Below, piece after piece: positions 23,471 through 33,231 of a stretch of 64,000 bases of DNA. The position numbers and the translations under genes are program-made. Origin of the DNA: a bacterium (GTDB taxonomy: Bacteria; Verrucomicrobiota; Verrucomicrobiia; Limisphaerales; RI-55); assembly GCA_016124235.1 (NCBI GenBank), contig WGOC01000022.1:62001-126000 (forward strand). The letters are read 5' to 3'. Position 1 is the stretch's first letter. Each line of letters begins with the position of its first letter. The notes below the pieces were generated by a model that did no database searches, was not told the origin of the DNA, and worked only from the letters and a program-made list of their open reading frames with translations.

Positions 23471-25705
23471 ATGAAGCAGACGTTGTATACTCTCGGACTG
23501 TGGCTGGGGCTAACCGCGACGTTGGCGGCCGCTGATGACCCCACTCACTACGCCAAGCTTAACAAGGTCGACCTGACTGAGTTTCAGGCCGGTAAGATAG
23601 CCTACGCCGTGGGCATGATGTTGCAGTCTTCCCATTACCGGCAGGTCCCCTTGAGCGATACCATTTCGCGGACGCATTTCACGAATTACCTGAACCTGCT
23701 GGACTACAACCGCGTGTTCTTTCTCCAGCCGGACGTGGATGAATTTGCCGAGAAGTATTCCACCAAACTGGACGAAGCGACGTTGAACTCCGACGCGAGC
23801 CCCGCATACGTGATTTACGAACGATTCAAACAACGTGTTGCCGAGCGCAAGGCATACATCGACGCGCGGTTGAAAAAGGACTTCTCATACGACACGGACG
23901 AATACTTCGACTTGCAGCGCAACAAGAAGCCCTGGCCGGCGGACATCGCCGAGGCCAACGCCGTTTGGGATCGGCGGCTTAAATACGATTTGCTGAACGG
24001 CAAATTGAACAAGGAAAAGCCCGCGGAATCGCTGGAGAAGATTGAGAAACGCTACAAGCGGCTGACTAAAACGTTATCCGAGTTTGATCACGAGGAAGTC
24101 TTGGGCATCTATCTGGACGCGCTGGGTAATTCTTTTGATCCGCACACGGATTACATGACGCCCTCCGAGCGCCGGAATTTCGAGATTCACAGCATCAAGA
24201 GCGAGCTGACCGGCATCGGGGCATTGCTGCAATCCGACGATGGATATTGCAAGATCGTCAGCCTCACCCCGGGCGGTCCGGCGGAAAAGAGCAACCAACT
24301 TCATCCCAACGATCGCATCGTGGCCGTGGCCCAAGGTGAAAAAGGCGAATGGGTCGACGTCATCGAGGAAAAGCTGAACAACGTTGTGGAGATCATTCGG
24401 GGCGATTTGGGTACCACCGTCCGTTTGCAGATTCTTCCTGCGAAAGGTGACGGCTCGAGCCGCAAGACGGTGACGCTGGTGCGGGATGTGATTCAGATCA
24501 AAGATCAATTACCCAAGGCAGAACTGCACATCGTGCCGATTTCCAATACCGAAACCCAGCGGCTGGGCGTGATCAATCTGCCGCAATTCCACGAGCGCGC
24601 CGCGGATGACGTCGCCAAGTTGATCGGCCGGCTCAAGGAAGAAAAGATCGACGGTTTGATTCTGGATCTACGCCGCAATGGCGGTGGCATTCTGGAACAA
24701 GCAACGCGCCTGGCGGGGCTGTTTATCGACCAGGGACCGGTGGTGCAGGTGAAGGCTTATGACGGTCGCAAGCTGGTGTTGCCCGATCCGGATCGCGGTG
24801 TGGTTTATGACGGGCCATTGATCGTGCTCGTCAGTCATCTCAGCGCCTCTGCGTCCGAAATTGTCGCGGCGGCTTTGCAGGATCACGGCCGGGCGTTGAT
24901 CATTGGCGATCAACACACGCACGGCAAAGGCACGGTCCAGACGCTCGTCCATTTGGATCCCTTTATCCGTCGCGACGAAGTCGAAGAGCCGGGCTCGCTC
25001 AAATTTACCGTGCAGACGTTTTACCGGATCAACGGCGGCACAACGCAAAAGCACGGCGTTATTCCGGACGTCAAACTGCCGTCCACCTTCGATTACCTCG
25101 AAATGGGCGAGGCTTACCTGCCGAATGCTCTTGAGGTAAAACCGATCGAGCCGGCGTTTTATCGTCCCATGAATTTGGTGAAGCCCTACGTGGAACAACT
25201 GGCCGCCGCATCGGAAGCGCGCATTGCGAAGGACCAGGAATTCAAATACATCGCCCAGGATATCGGCTTGCTGAAGAAGCAACTCGAGGACCGTCGCGTG
25301 TCGCTCAACCTGGAGAAGCGGCTCACCGAAAAGAGCGAACAGGAAAAGCGCAAGGATGAGCGCAAGGAAGAACGTGCGGCGCATCCGCCGGACGACAAGA
25401 ACGTGTTTGATTTTGAGTTGAACGATGTCGATTCCGGCAAACCGTTGATTTCGTTGGCGGCCGTCAAAAAGAAGGAAGCCGCCAAGCGCGCGGCCGAAGA
25501 AAAGGCGGCCAAAGAACCCGGTGATAAAGCCGACGAAGACACCGATCCCGATGATGATGTCAACGCGCCCGATCCTCATCTGGCTGAGACGCTGCACATT
25601 CTGAGCGATTACGTGCAACTCATGCACGGCGCCACACTCGCGGTGAACACCCCCAAGGATACCGCGCAGAAAGTGGAAGCACCGGGCACGGCAGCGGTAC
25701 AATGA
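23471..25705 (+). CDS. prc: carboxy-terminal processing (tail-specific) protease, S41 family
   Basis: A 744-residue periplasmic protease with a signal peptide (MKQTLYTLGLWLGLTATLAAA). Order: N-terminal helical region (about 30-230, with DALGNSFDPHTDYMTP), PDZ domain (about 235-330, GIGALLQSDDGYCKIVSLTP), S41 catalytic domain (about 360-560) and a charged C-terminal extension. The catalytic dyad is Ser460 in SASASEIVAAALQDHG and Lys486 in HGKGTVQTL, spaced as in E. coli Tsp. It degrades proteins with nonpolar C-termini, including envelope enzymes. A Lys/Glu/Ala-rich segment (about 615-690) is probably disordered or coiled. It is convergent with glnD, sixteen bases apart. Confidence 0.93.
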   Translation: MKQTLYTLGLWLGLTATLAAADDPTHYAKLNKVDLTEFQAGKIAYAVGMMLQSSHYRQVPLSDTISRTHFTNYLNLLDYNRVFFLQPDVDEFAEKYSTKLDEATLNSDASPAYVIYERFKQRVAERKAYIDARLKKDFSYDTDEYFDLQRNKKPWPADIAEANAVWDRRLKYDLLNGKLNKEKPAESLEKIEKRYKRLTKTLSEFDHEEVLGIYLDALGNSFDPHTDYMTPSERRNFEIHSIKSELTGIGALLQSDDGYCKIVSLTPGGPAEKSNQLHPNDRIVAVAQGEKGEWVDVIEEKLNNVVEIIRGDLGTTVRLQILPAKGDGSSRKTVTLVRDVIQIKDQLPKAELHIVPISNTETQRLGVINLPQFHERAADDVAKLIGRLKEEKIDGLILDLRRNGGGILEQATRLAGLFIDQGPVVQVKAYDGRKLVLPDPDRGVVYDGPLIVLVSHLSASASEIVAAALQDHGRALIIGDQHTHGKGTVQTLVHLDPFIRRDEVEEPGSLKFTVQTFYRINGGTTQKHGVIPDVKLPSTFDYLEMGEAYLPNALEVKPIEPAFYRPMNLVKPYVEQLAAASEARIAKDQEFKYIAQDIGLLKKQLEDRRVSLNLEKRLTEKSEQEKRKDERKEERAAHPPDDKNVFDFELNDVDSGKPLISLAAVKKKEAAKRAAEEKAAKEPGDKADEDTDPDDDVNAPDPHLAETLHILSDYVQLMHGATLAVNTPKDTAQKVEAPGTAAVQ

Positions 25706-25721
25706 CCCGGTGACGGGTTGC

Positions 25722-28508
25722 TTAGTCCTGCGAATTGATGGCCTGCAGAAGCCGGCTGGCAATTTCCCGCTGCCGCTCGGAGGCCGTGATTTTGCCGCCC
25801 ACGATTTCGTTGACGTAGAAACTGTCCACGGCCGCGCCTTTTTCAGTCACGATCTTTGCGAGGGCGAGGTTTAAGTCCAACTCGGCAAAGGCGTTGGTGA
25901 TCACGAACAAGAGCCCCAGTCGGTCGACGGCTTCAACGTCGATCACCGTGTATTCCTCGGAAACATCGTTGTCGAAATAGACCCGCGTCGGAACGGCTTC
26001 GTCGCCGAGAATCTTGTGTGCGCTTTGCGCCCGGACTCCCTTGGCGATGCGTTTTGAGAAATCCACATCGGTGCCGTTCAGCACTTTGGTCAGCAATGCT
26101 TCGAGTCGTTCGCGGTCCTCGCGCGAGATCAGCGCCTCGCCGGTTGCGCGGGTGACAAAAAACGTATCCAACGCCAGACCGTCCGTGCGACTGAACGCCT
26201 GCGCGCTGAGAATGTTCAAACCAATCGCACTCAGCGAGCCGACAATACGGCTGAACAAACCCGGTCGGTCCCACGTACCGACTTGCAACGCCGTGTAGCC
26301 GCGGTCCGGCTCCGCGTGCCAGCGAACGACGGGATCGAGTCCGCTCTTTTCCTCGTTCATTTGCCAGCGGAGAAAACGATTTACCAGGGCGACATCGGCT
26401 GCGACTTCCTCCGGCGAATGAAGTCGGAAATACCGCGGAGGCAGGGCGTCAAAATGGGCTTCGATCTCCTCGTCGGTGACCGAACCGGGAACATGCCGGC
26501 GCACAAATTTTTGCAAGCGATCGCGTTGCTCCACCCGGGCGCGGATGAACGTCGTTCCGCCCGTCACGATCCTCAAAGTTTTGTCATAAAGCGTGCGCAG
26601 CAGCGTGTCCTTGAAACCGTTCCAGAGCTTTTCGCTCGTGCCCATTGCGTCGGCAAATGTGTGCAGCGTCAACATGCTCAAGGCTGGTGGTGTTTGCACG
26701 GCTTTGGCGAAGTTGTTGATCACATTGGCATCCTCGAGATCACGTCGCTGCGAAGTCATCGCCATCAATAGATGATGTTCAATGAGCAATCGCAGAAGAT
26801 GAGACGTGGTGGCGTCCAACGCCAATCGACGGGACACGCGATCGGCGATCACGCCGCCGACTTCCGCGTGCTTGCCCTTTTTTCCGAGACCTTTCCCGGC
26901 GTCATGCAACAGCAACGCAAGATACAGGATGTACGGCCGGTCCAATTCCTGGAACATCTCGGTGTAATGGCTGTGCGGCGGTTTGGTGGCTTCCCACACG
27001 TCGTCGAGTTGTTCGAGGCAAACAAGGACATGTTCATCCGCTGCGTAGACGTGAAAGAACTCGTGTTGCACCAGGCACGTGAGCCGGCCGAATTCGGGAA
27101 TGTATTTCCCGAGAAAATCGACGTCGTGCATCGCCCGAAGAACCGGCGCCACGCTGCCACGGTGATTGAGGATTTCTAGGAAAGTCTCGCGCACGTGAGG
27201 GTCCTTGAGAAACTCACGGTTCACGAGGGAGAGCGACTGGCGGATCAATTGATTCAGGTCCGGGTGCAATCGCAAACCGCGTTGCTGGGCGTGAAGAAAA
27301 GCGCGCATCAACCGGCGCGGCTGTTCGCGAAAGATGCGGTTGTTCAACTGCCGGAGTTCGCCGTCGACAATGCGGAAGCCATCGAGTGTCTGTCCTGGCG
27401 ATTTGCGACCGGGCAGGCGAAGCGCGTTGCGTAAGCCTTCCAGGCGGCCGGGCTTTTTGTTCAACGCCATGCGCTGTTCCAGCGTCGCGGTGATCAGATA
27501 AATGTGCCGCATGTGCACGTACAGGTCGTGCATGAACTTTTCAATGCGGCGACTGGGTGAACGATCACCGTAGCCGAGCGCGCTTGCCACCGTCGGCTGC
27601 AAATTCTTCGGGAGCACATCCATGGCGGGCGTCGCCTTGGCGAAGTGCGTGTGCATTTCGTTGCGCACTCGCAGGAGAAAATCATACGCGCGCCGAAGCT
27701 GCCGGCGTTCTGACGCGCTTAATAATTCCTGGCGCACAAGATCGGTGAGTGAGCGTGTGCCATGCTTGAAGAACGCCATCCACAAGAGATTTTGATAATC
27801 GCGCAAACCACCGCAGCCGTTCTTGATGTTGGGCTCCTGCATGAGTGCGGAATCACCGTATTTGGTCCGGCGACTTGTCTGGTCCTCCATGCGGGCCTGA
27901 AGATATTCATCGGTGTGACCCGTGACGCATTTTTCCAGAATGTTCTGTTGGAAGATGCGAAACAACTCCGAGTTGCCAGTGATCAATCGTGCCTCGATCA
28001 GTGACGTTTTGGACTGCATGTCCCGGTTGGCGAGCTGGACGCAATCAAAGATGCCACGGACCGAGTGGCCTACTTTGAGGCCGATGTCCCACAACGTGAG
28101 CAGCAGACCCTCGTTTAGGGCGGAGAGATACGGGTTCGGTTTGCCGCGGCTGACCAATTCGCCGTGGAAAAGAAACATGATATCGATGTCGCTCAGCGGA
28201 TTCAGCTCGGCCCGGCCGTAACCACCGGTGGCCACCAACGCCCACGGCGCGGGCGGAACGGTCTGAAGTTCCGGCTGGCTGGCGAGCACGCCCTCCAAAA
28301 TATGGCGGATCAGGAGGTCATACACGGCGGCCCTCGCCTTGCAGACTTCGCGGCCCGATACGCCGCTGCGGTGCAGCATGCGCAGCCGATGGCTTTCCAG
28401 CTTCAGGAACCTCTTGTAGCGGGAGAGTTCCTCCGCGGGACGCCGGCCCGCCGGCAGTTTCAGCCGTTTCTCCGCGTCCAACTCAATCTTATCCAACAAC
28501 GTCGGCAC
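25722..28508 (-). CDS. glnD: [protein-PII] uridylyltransferase/uridylyl-removing enzyme
   Basis: A 928-residue GlnD. Domain order: nucleotidyltransferase domain with GGYGRAELNPLSDIDIMFLF near residue 93, a GlnD-type helical linker, an HD phosphohydrolase domain with LLLHDAGKGLGKKGKHAEVG near residue 550, and two C-terminal ACT domains (about 740-820 and 855-925). It uridylylates PII proteins under nitrogen limitation and removes UMP when glutamine is high, with the ACT domains sensing glutamine. Length matches the family. A weak 5-bp hairpin (25705-25718) lies between it and the convergent prc gene. Confidence 0.95.
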   Translation of the reverse strand: MPTLLDKIELDAEKRLKLPAGRRPAEELSRYKRFLKLESHRLRMLHRSGVSGREVCKARAAVYDLLIRHILEGVLASQPELQTVPPAPWALVATGGYGRAELNPLSDIDIMFLFHGELVSRGKPNPYLSALNEGLLLTLWDIGLKVGHSVRGIFDCVQLANRDMQSKTSLIEARLITGNSELFRIFQQNILEKCVTGHTDEYLQARMEDQTSRRTKYGDSALMQEPNIKNGCGGLRDYQNLLWMAFFKHGTRSLTDLVRQELLSASERRQLRRAYDFLLRVRNEMHTHFAKATPAMDVLPKNLQPTVASALGYGDRSPSRRIEKFMHDLYVHMRHIYLITATLEQRMALNKKPGRLEGLRNALRLPGRKSPGQTLDGFRIVDGELRQLNNRIFREQPRRLMRAFLHAQQRGLRLHPDLNQLIRQSLSLVNREFLKDPHVRETFLEILNHRGSVAPVLRAMHDVDFLGKYIPEFGRLTCLVQHEFFHVYAADEHVLVCLEQLDDVWEATKPPHSHYTEMFQELDRPYILYLALLLHDAGKGLGKKGKHAEVGGVIADRVSRRLALDATTSHLLRLLIEHHLLMAMTSQRRDLEDANVINNFAKAVQTPPALSMLTLHTFADAMGTSEKLWNGFKDTLLRTLYDKTLRIVTGGTTFIRARVEQRDRLQKFVRRHVPGSVTDEEIEAHFDALPPRYFRLHSPEEVAADVALVNRFLRWQMNEEKSGLDPVVRWHAEPDRGYTALQVGTWDRPGLFSRIVGSLSAIGLNILSAQAFSRTDGLALDTFFVTRATGEALISREDRERLEALLTKVLNGTDVDFSKRIAKGVRAQSAHKILGDEAVPTRVYFDNDVSEEYTVIDVEAVDRLGLLFVITNAFAELDLNLALAKIVTEKGAAVDSFYVNEIVGGKITASERQREIASRLLQAINSQD

Positions 28509-28631
28509 GCGGCGTAGTCAGGCAGAAGCGCCGGACGATGGCAATTCATCAAACGGCGAAATGGTTTTGAACGACGAGAATTATTTCCGGTGACGGGGCC
28601 AGAACGGGATTCTACTCGATTGAGAGTCGAA

Positions 28632-30752
28632 CTATTTAACGAGCCGGAAAAACCCGTTGCCGGACGAGACGTCGAAGTTGGAAACGTCGTCGGCGCCTTC
28701 GGTGACAAAGGGCACCGTGCTCCAGGTCGCCGGGGTGCCGGGAGTGAGTTCGCTGGTCCGCTGCAAAGTGAATCCCTGACCCGACGGCCAGGTTAGGCGG
28801 ATGTTTTGGTTGGAGACCGTGAAGTGAATCGGCGTGGGCAGATTTGTGGCGACGTCAGTGAACGCCGTGCCGACTTTCAAGTCGTCGATCGCCAGAACGC
28901 CCATCCCATTGCTCGGGCCATTCTGGCGGAACGCAAAGGATTGCACGGCCGTTCCGACAAATGGGCCGTTCGCGTCGACATAGCCGGAATCTTCCGCGGT
29001 CGGGTTGACCCACAACCGGCTTTCGCCGGTACCGGCATTCAAGCGGACGACCACTAGATAACCGGTGTTTAGTGTCAGGTCCTGCGGAATCAAAACGGCA
29101 TGCGTCACGTCGCCGTCGTTGCTCGTGATGCCAAGGCGGAATGAATCGGCTGCCGCGTTATTGGTCGTTGCAAATACACGCGCGGCGTAGGAAATCGTGT
29201 CGTCTTTGAAGTGCGCGAAATAGGTTCCCGTGCCGGCGGGCAGTTCGCTGAAGTTCGCCACGAAGCTTGCGTAGAAAAGGTAGCCGCCCTCCGCCGGAAA
29301 GATTGTGCCCGCCGAATCGAGCCAGTGGTTCACGTCTTCCGATTGATCCTGGGAGAGCGCCATTCGGTTGCCAACGATTTGGGTCTCGCCATAGAACCCG
29401 CTGTGCGAATGCCACATCACTTCATCCACCAGGTAACCATCCGGGCGGTTGAAATCATCGCTCACGAGCAAACCGAGCACTGGATGGACGGTGACCGAAA
29501 ATGAAGTGGCGGTCGTTTGATGGCCGTCATCGGTGGTGATGGTGATCGTGGTCACACCGGTTTGTCCGGTCGCCGGCACGGCGGTCAGTGAACGGCTATT
29601 GCCCGAGCCGGCGAAGCTGATGTTGCCGTCGGGAATCAATAATTGGTTGGACGATGTCGCAGACAAGGTCAGTGCATCGCCTTCCGCATCGGTGGTCGTG
29701 AACGGCACCGGTCCAAGCACGGTGTCCTCGGGCGTGATCTGATTGGCAATCGCTTCGACCGACGGTGCTCCGACCTTGAGCAGGAAGGTTATGGTCGAAC
29801 TGGATGAGCCATCATTCACATCGACGGAGATGTTGGCCTGCCCCTGTTGATCGGCGGCCGGAGTGACCGTGACGGTGCGAGTCGCGCCACTACCGCCGAA
29901 GACGATGTTCGCGTCCGGCACCAGCGTTTGGTTGTCCGAGGAACCCGTGACCACGAGGTCGGCCGGTAACGTCTTGTCGTCGCCCACGGCGAACGAAAGT
30001 GCCCCGGTATTTGTGTTCGCCGGAATGCTTTGGCCAGCAATGGCTGAAATCGTCGGCGGAAGATCGCCGCCCACGACATCCGCGAACGCGGTGCCGACGA
30101 TCAAATCATCAATGAGCATGATTCCGATGCCGCTCGCCTGGCGAAACGCAAACGTCGAAATGCTTGCCGGTGTGGTGGAGTCGGAGCCGGTGACACCCGC
30201 GTCCGTTTCTGCCGATGGATTGACCCACAACGTGCTCGCCGCCGTTGCGAGATCATAGCGAACGACGATCGTGTATTCGGTGTTCAGCGAGAGATCGGTT
30301 GGGAGTTGCCCAGATGTTGCGCTGTCGTTGGAACCGTTGCCGATTCCAAGTCGAAAACTCCCATCGGCCGCACCGGTTGTGGTTGACCAGATGCGACAGT
30401 GCGAGCTGCTGTTGTTGAGATGCGCAAAGTAACCACCACCGGCGCTCGGTAGGTCAGTGAACATCACTTTGAAACTGCAGTACAGTGCGGTTGCCGGACC
30501 AGACGTTGAATACGGTCCGCTCGGAAGGACGGCATCCACATCTTCCGCCTGTGATCGCGAGATTTCGATTTCACCGTTGACGACTTGAACCGGGCCACTG
30601 CCGGCGCCGCTATGGGCACTCCACGGCGATCCGGTGACACCGACGAGATTGCCGTCCGGGTAAGTGAAGCCGTCACTGAAAACGATGTCGGCACGTACGG
30701 TATTGATTGCGAAAATGCTGAGTGCGATCAGTAAACTTTGGAATCGTGTCAT
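28632..30752 (-). CDS. large exported modular protein with duplicated domain and Ig-like repeats
   Basis: A 706-residue protein with signal peptide (MTRFQSLLIALSIFAINTVRA). It contains a duplicated module of about 200 residues: copy 1 (about 25-225) and copy 2 (about 430-645), each starting DGFTYPDGNLV or DDFNRPDGYLV, running through GxYFAHxxxxxSxxxRxxxTTxxAxxSFRLGI and ending FAFRQ...GI..IDDLxVGTAFADV-like sequence; this resembles a jelly-roll carbohydrate-binding fold, which is inference. Between the copies are two Ig/cadherin-like repeats (about 232-325 and 330-425). The last 60 residues (LTWPSGQGFTLQRTSELTPG ... GFFRLVK) are a tail seen in many verrucomicrobial secreted proteins. No enzyme motif recognised. 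Confidence 0.78.
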   Translation of the reverse strand: MTRFQSLLIALSIFAINTVRADIVFSDGFTYPDGNLVGVTGSPWSAHSGAGSGPVQVVNGEIEISRSQAEDVDAVLPSGPYSTSGPATALYCSFKVMFTDLPSAGGGYFAHLNNSSSHCRIWSTTTGAADGSFRLGIGNGSNDSATSGQLPTDLSLNTEYTIVVRYDLATAASTLWVNPSAETDAGVTGSDSTTPASISTFAFRQASGIGIMLIDDLIVGTAFADVVGGDLPPTISAIAGQSIPANTNTGALSFAVGDDKTLPADLVVTGSSDNQTLVPDANIVFGGSGATRTVTVTPAADQQGQANISVDVNDGSSSSTITFLLKVGAPSVEAIANQITPEDTVLGPVPFTTTDAEGDALTLSATSSNQLLIPDGNISFAGSGNSRSLTAVPATGQTGVTTITITTDDGHQTTATSFSVTVHPVLGLLVSDDFNRPDGYLVDEVMWHSHSGFYGETQIVGNRMALSQDQSEDVNHWLDSAGTIFPAEGGYLFYASFVANFSELPAGTGTYFAHFKDDTISYAARVFATTNNAAADSFRLGITSNDGDVTHAVLIPQDLTLNTGYLVVVRLNAGTGESRLWVNPTAEDSGYVDANGPFVGTAVQSFAFRQNGPSNGMGVLAIDDLKVGTAFTDVATNLPTPIHFTVSNQNIRLTWPSGQGFTLQRTSELTPGTPATWSTVPFVTEGADDVSNFDVSSGNGFFRLVK

Positions 30753-30926
30753 CGAGAGTTCCCCATCTTTTCAACTGCGCCAGTCTTTTGCCTAGCGTGG
30801 AGCGATTAAAGAAACAGACCCGCCGCGGTGCAAGAATTGGTTGTTCACAAGTTGGTATTCCGTGCTGGAGAAGCGGTTAGCGGGATTGTGACTTGGCTTT
30901 CCGTGCAAACCCGGCAGGCTCAGTCC
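30753..30926. other. divergent intergenic region
   Basis: Must hold the promoters of the exported modular protein (minus) and of the ABM/alcohol dehydrogenase pair (plus). No clear consensus promoter was identified. Confidence 0.3.
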
Positions 30927-31238
30927 ATGCTCATTGTTCATGTTCACGTGCACGTGAAACCGGAATCCGTGGATGCCTTCAAAAAAGCCACCGTGGAAAA
31001 CGCCCGCCAGAGCGTACAGGAACCGGGTGTCGCGCGATTCGATGTGGTGCAACAGCCGGACGATCCCACGCGCTTTGTTTTGGTGGAAGTCTATCGCGAT
31101 GCCGACGCGCCGGCCCGGCACAAGGAAACGGCGCATTACCAAACGTGGCGCGACACGGTGGCGGACATGATGGCCGAACCGCGGCGCAGCGTGAAGTTCA
31201 GTGGCGTCTATTCCAAAGACCCGGGTTGGGAGCAATGA
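30927..31238 (+). CDS. antibiotic biosynthesis monooxygenase (ABM) domain protein
   Basis: A 103-residue ABM-fold protein starting at ATG 30927 ([19 protein letters not shown]); the longer frame upstream has no conserved sequence. Typical features are the first strand [30 protein letters not shown] and the [10 protein letters not shown] segment, which contains the conserved His near the heme- or substrate-binding face. LsrG-type and YgiN-type relatives act on small quinone-like or AI-2-derived molecules. Its stop overlaps the start of the alcohol dehydrogenase gene by ATGA, so the two probably act in one pathway. Confidence 0.87.
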   Translation: MLIVHVHVHVKPESVDAFKKATVENARQSVQEPGVARFDVVQQPDDPTRFVLVEVYRDADAPARHKETAHYQTWRDTVADMMAEPRRSVKFSGVYSKDPGWEQ

Positions 31239-32395
31239 TCAGCCATTTCGAATTTGCCACTGCCGGTCGGATTGTTTTTGGCGCCGGTCGGTTGAAGGAT
31301 TTGGGATCCATCGCATGTGAGATTGGTCGACGCGTTTTGCTTGTCGTCGGATCACGACCCGAACGCGCGGACGGCGTGCGCAAGTATCTGGCGGCATCCG
31401 GTTGTCAGGTAAATATTGCAACGGTTGAAAAGGAACCGACGCTGGAGTTGGCCGAAGCATTGGGCCAGGAAGCCGGCAAATCCAAAGCTGAACTGGTCGT
31501 GGGTTTCGGCGGAGGCAGTGTGATTGACGCCGCCAAAGCCGCCGCCGCGATGGCGACGAACGAAGGTCCAGTGCTTCGTTACCTGGAAGTAATTGGCGAC
31601 GGCAAGCCGTTGGCCGAACGACCGCTTCCTGTGATTGCGATTCCGACGACCGCCGGGACGGGCACGGAAGTGACGCGCAACGCGGTGCTTCACGATCCCA
31701 AGACACGATTGAAGGTCAGCCTGCGAAGTCCGTTGCTCCTGCCTCGCGTCGCTTTGGTCGATCCCGAAACGACGATGACACTTCCGCCCGAAGTAACGGC
31801 GGCGACCGGGATGGACGCGTTGACGCAGTTGATCGAATCGTTTCTTTCCTGCCGGGCAACGGCTCTCACCGACGCAATTTGTCGAGAAGCGATCCCAAAG
31901 ATTGCGGGTTCGCTGGAGCGATCATTTCGCGACGGGACCGATCTGGTCGCACGCACGGATGTTGCCTTTGCGAGCTTGTGCAGCGGACTGGCGCTCGCGA
32001 ACTCCGGTTTGGGTGCCGTGCATGGATTGGCGGCGCCGTTGGGCGGGGCATTCGCTGCGCCACACGGAGCGGTTTGTGCGGCTTTGCTGGTGCCGGTGCT
32101 CAGAGTCAATCTCGCGGCGACGCAGGCTTCAGTGACCAACCAGCGGACGGTCGATCGCTTTCGGGAACTCGCCGGTATCCTCATCGGCGCGGAAGTTCCG
32201 GAACCGACGGCAGCGATTGAGTGGTTGGCCAAATTGACTGCCGCGTTGGCGATTCCGGGCTTGGCGGCGTACGGCCTGCAGCCGGAACACTTCGCGGACA
32301 TCGCACGTCAAGGATTGGCCGCGAGCAGTATGAAGGGGAATCCGGTGCCGCTTTCGCAGCAGGTTTTGGAAGCGGTTCTTGGCGCTGCTCTGTAA
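31235..32395 (+). CDS. iron-containing alcohol dehydrogenase
   Basis: A 386-residue group-III, iron-dependent alcohol dehydrogenase starting at ATG 31235, four bases into the ABM stop. NAD(P)-binding loop: [20 protein letters not shown]. The metal site is contributed by Asp in [14 protein letters not shown] and histidines in [12 protein letters not shown] and AAPHGAVCA. The enzyme interconverts an alcohol and an aldehyde or ketone; close relatives include maleylacetate reductase and 1,3-propanediol or lactaldehyde enzymes. Coupling to an ABM protein hints at an aromatic or dicarbonyl route, which is inference. Confidence 0.9.
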   Translation: MISHFEFATAGRIVFGAGRLKDLGSIACEIGRRVLLVVGSRPERADGVRKYLAASGCQVNIATVEKEPTLELAEALGQEAGKSKAELVVGFGGGSVIDAAKAAAAMATNEGPVLRYLEVIGDGKPLAERPLPVIAIPTTAGTGTEVTRNAVLHDPKTRLKVSLRSPLLLPRVALVDPETTMTLPPEVTAATGMDALTQLIESFLSCRATALTDAICREAIPKIAGSLERSFRDGTDLVARTDVAFASLCSGLALANSGLGAVHGLAAPLGGAFAAPHGAVCAALLVPVLRVNLAATQASVTNQRTVDRFRELAGILIGAEVPEPTAAIEWLAKLTAALAIPGLAAYGLQPEHFADIARQGLAASSMKGNPVPLSQQVLEAVLGAAL

Positions 32396-32935
32396 TCAGC
32401 GATTTAACGTCTGGCCCGGATCGGCTCCTTTGCCGACACGGTGGTTGGTCGGCAATTGGTCGAGGTTGGCTTCGATCGCACTCTGTGTGAGGAATTCCAT
32501 TTTTGCGCGGTCGGCCACGTGACGAAGATAGAAGAGCTTGGTCGAATATACTTGTGCGGGAATGTTGGGTGATCCGATGAGTGGCACGAGCAAACCGTGC
32601 GGTTTGCGCCGTGCTGAAGCCCACGATTCAATCCAGTTCATCACCTGCAGGGGAAACAGTCCCGCGGCGTTGGTGGAAAAAATGATGATGTCCGCAGCGG
32701 TAGCATAGTGGCGGGCGACGAGGGCGATGTCCGGGTCTTCCAAATAACGAAACCGCCACCACGTGCAGGAAATGATAATTTCGTCGGAGAATTTCTTTTG
32801 CAGCGACTGGGAAAGTCTCATGGCTCGGTCCCGAGCCGCCGGGATGTCATATGCGATCGCGATCTGCCACTCGGTATGTTCCTCGGTGGGAACGGTCGTT
32901 AATTCCTTTGTCCGAGCACTGGTCATTCGGTTCAT
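32396..32935 (-). CDS. conserved hypothetical protein
   Basis: About 179 residues from ATG 32935 (MNRMTSARTKELT), with alternatives at 32959 and 32926. It has an alternating strand/helix character: WQIAIAYDIPAARDRAMRLS, then ADIIIFSTNAAGLFPLQVMN and HGLLVPLIGSPNIPAQVYST, which suggests a Rossmann- or receiver-like fold. No signal peptide, membrane helix or catalytic motif recognised. Similar open frames are familiar from verrucomicrobial genomes, often near stress genes, but no function is known to me. It ends next to the alcohol dehydrogenase stop on the opposite strand. Confidence 0.65.
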   Translation of the reverse strand: MNRMTSARTKELTTVPTEEHTEWQIAIAYDIPAARDRAMRLSQSLQKKFSDEIIISCTWWRFRYLEDPDIALVARHYATAADIIIFSTNAAGLFPLQVMNWIESWASARRKPHGLLVPLIGSPNIPAQVYSTKLFYLRHVADRAKMEFLTQSAIEANLDQLPTNHRVGKGADPGQTLNR

Positions 32936-33231
32936 CCCGATCACCGCAGAACCTCCCAAGAAATCCCGCGGCGTTTGGTGTTTTACATGGCCTTCGGAGA
33001 CGTTGATTGTTTTGAACCAGAATTAGTCGTGATGCAAATCAAAATTAAACATTATGATTGTTGTGCGGTTGAAATGATCGAGATCGGTCCCGAACGCGGT
33101 TTTCGGATGCAAAATCACCGGCGGTGCGGGATGTTAACGGCTTCCGCTGGCGGCGACAATCTGGTGCAATGAGCTCCAGACGGGTGAAACGTTGGCGAGG
33201 TTGGCCCGGGTAAAGCAGTGTTCAATATTCT
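32936..33231. other. divergent intergenic region
   Basis: About 296 bases between the hypothetical gene (minus) and the TPR gene (plus). An AT-rich patch around 33020-33062 contains TATGAT (33053-33058), a possible -10 element for the TPR gene, with only a weak -35 match. No gene seen. Confidence 0.35.

Noticed and set aside
24668-25762. 364-codon frame antisense to prc
   Set aside because: Covers the S41 catalytic domain and overlaps glnD; hydrophobic runs are reverse-complement artefacts of Lys/Glu/Ala codons.
30893-31234. N-terminal extension of the iron alcohol dehydrogenase
   Set aside because: Overlaps the ABM gene out of frame; ATG 31235 gives the family N-terminus and an ATGA overlap.
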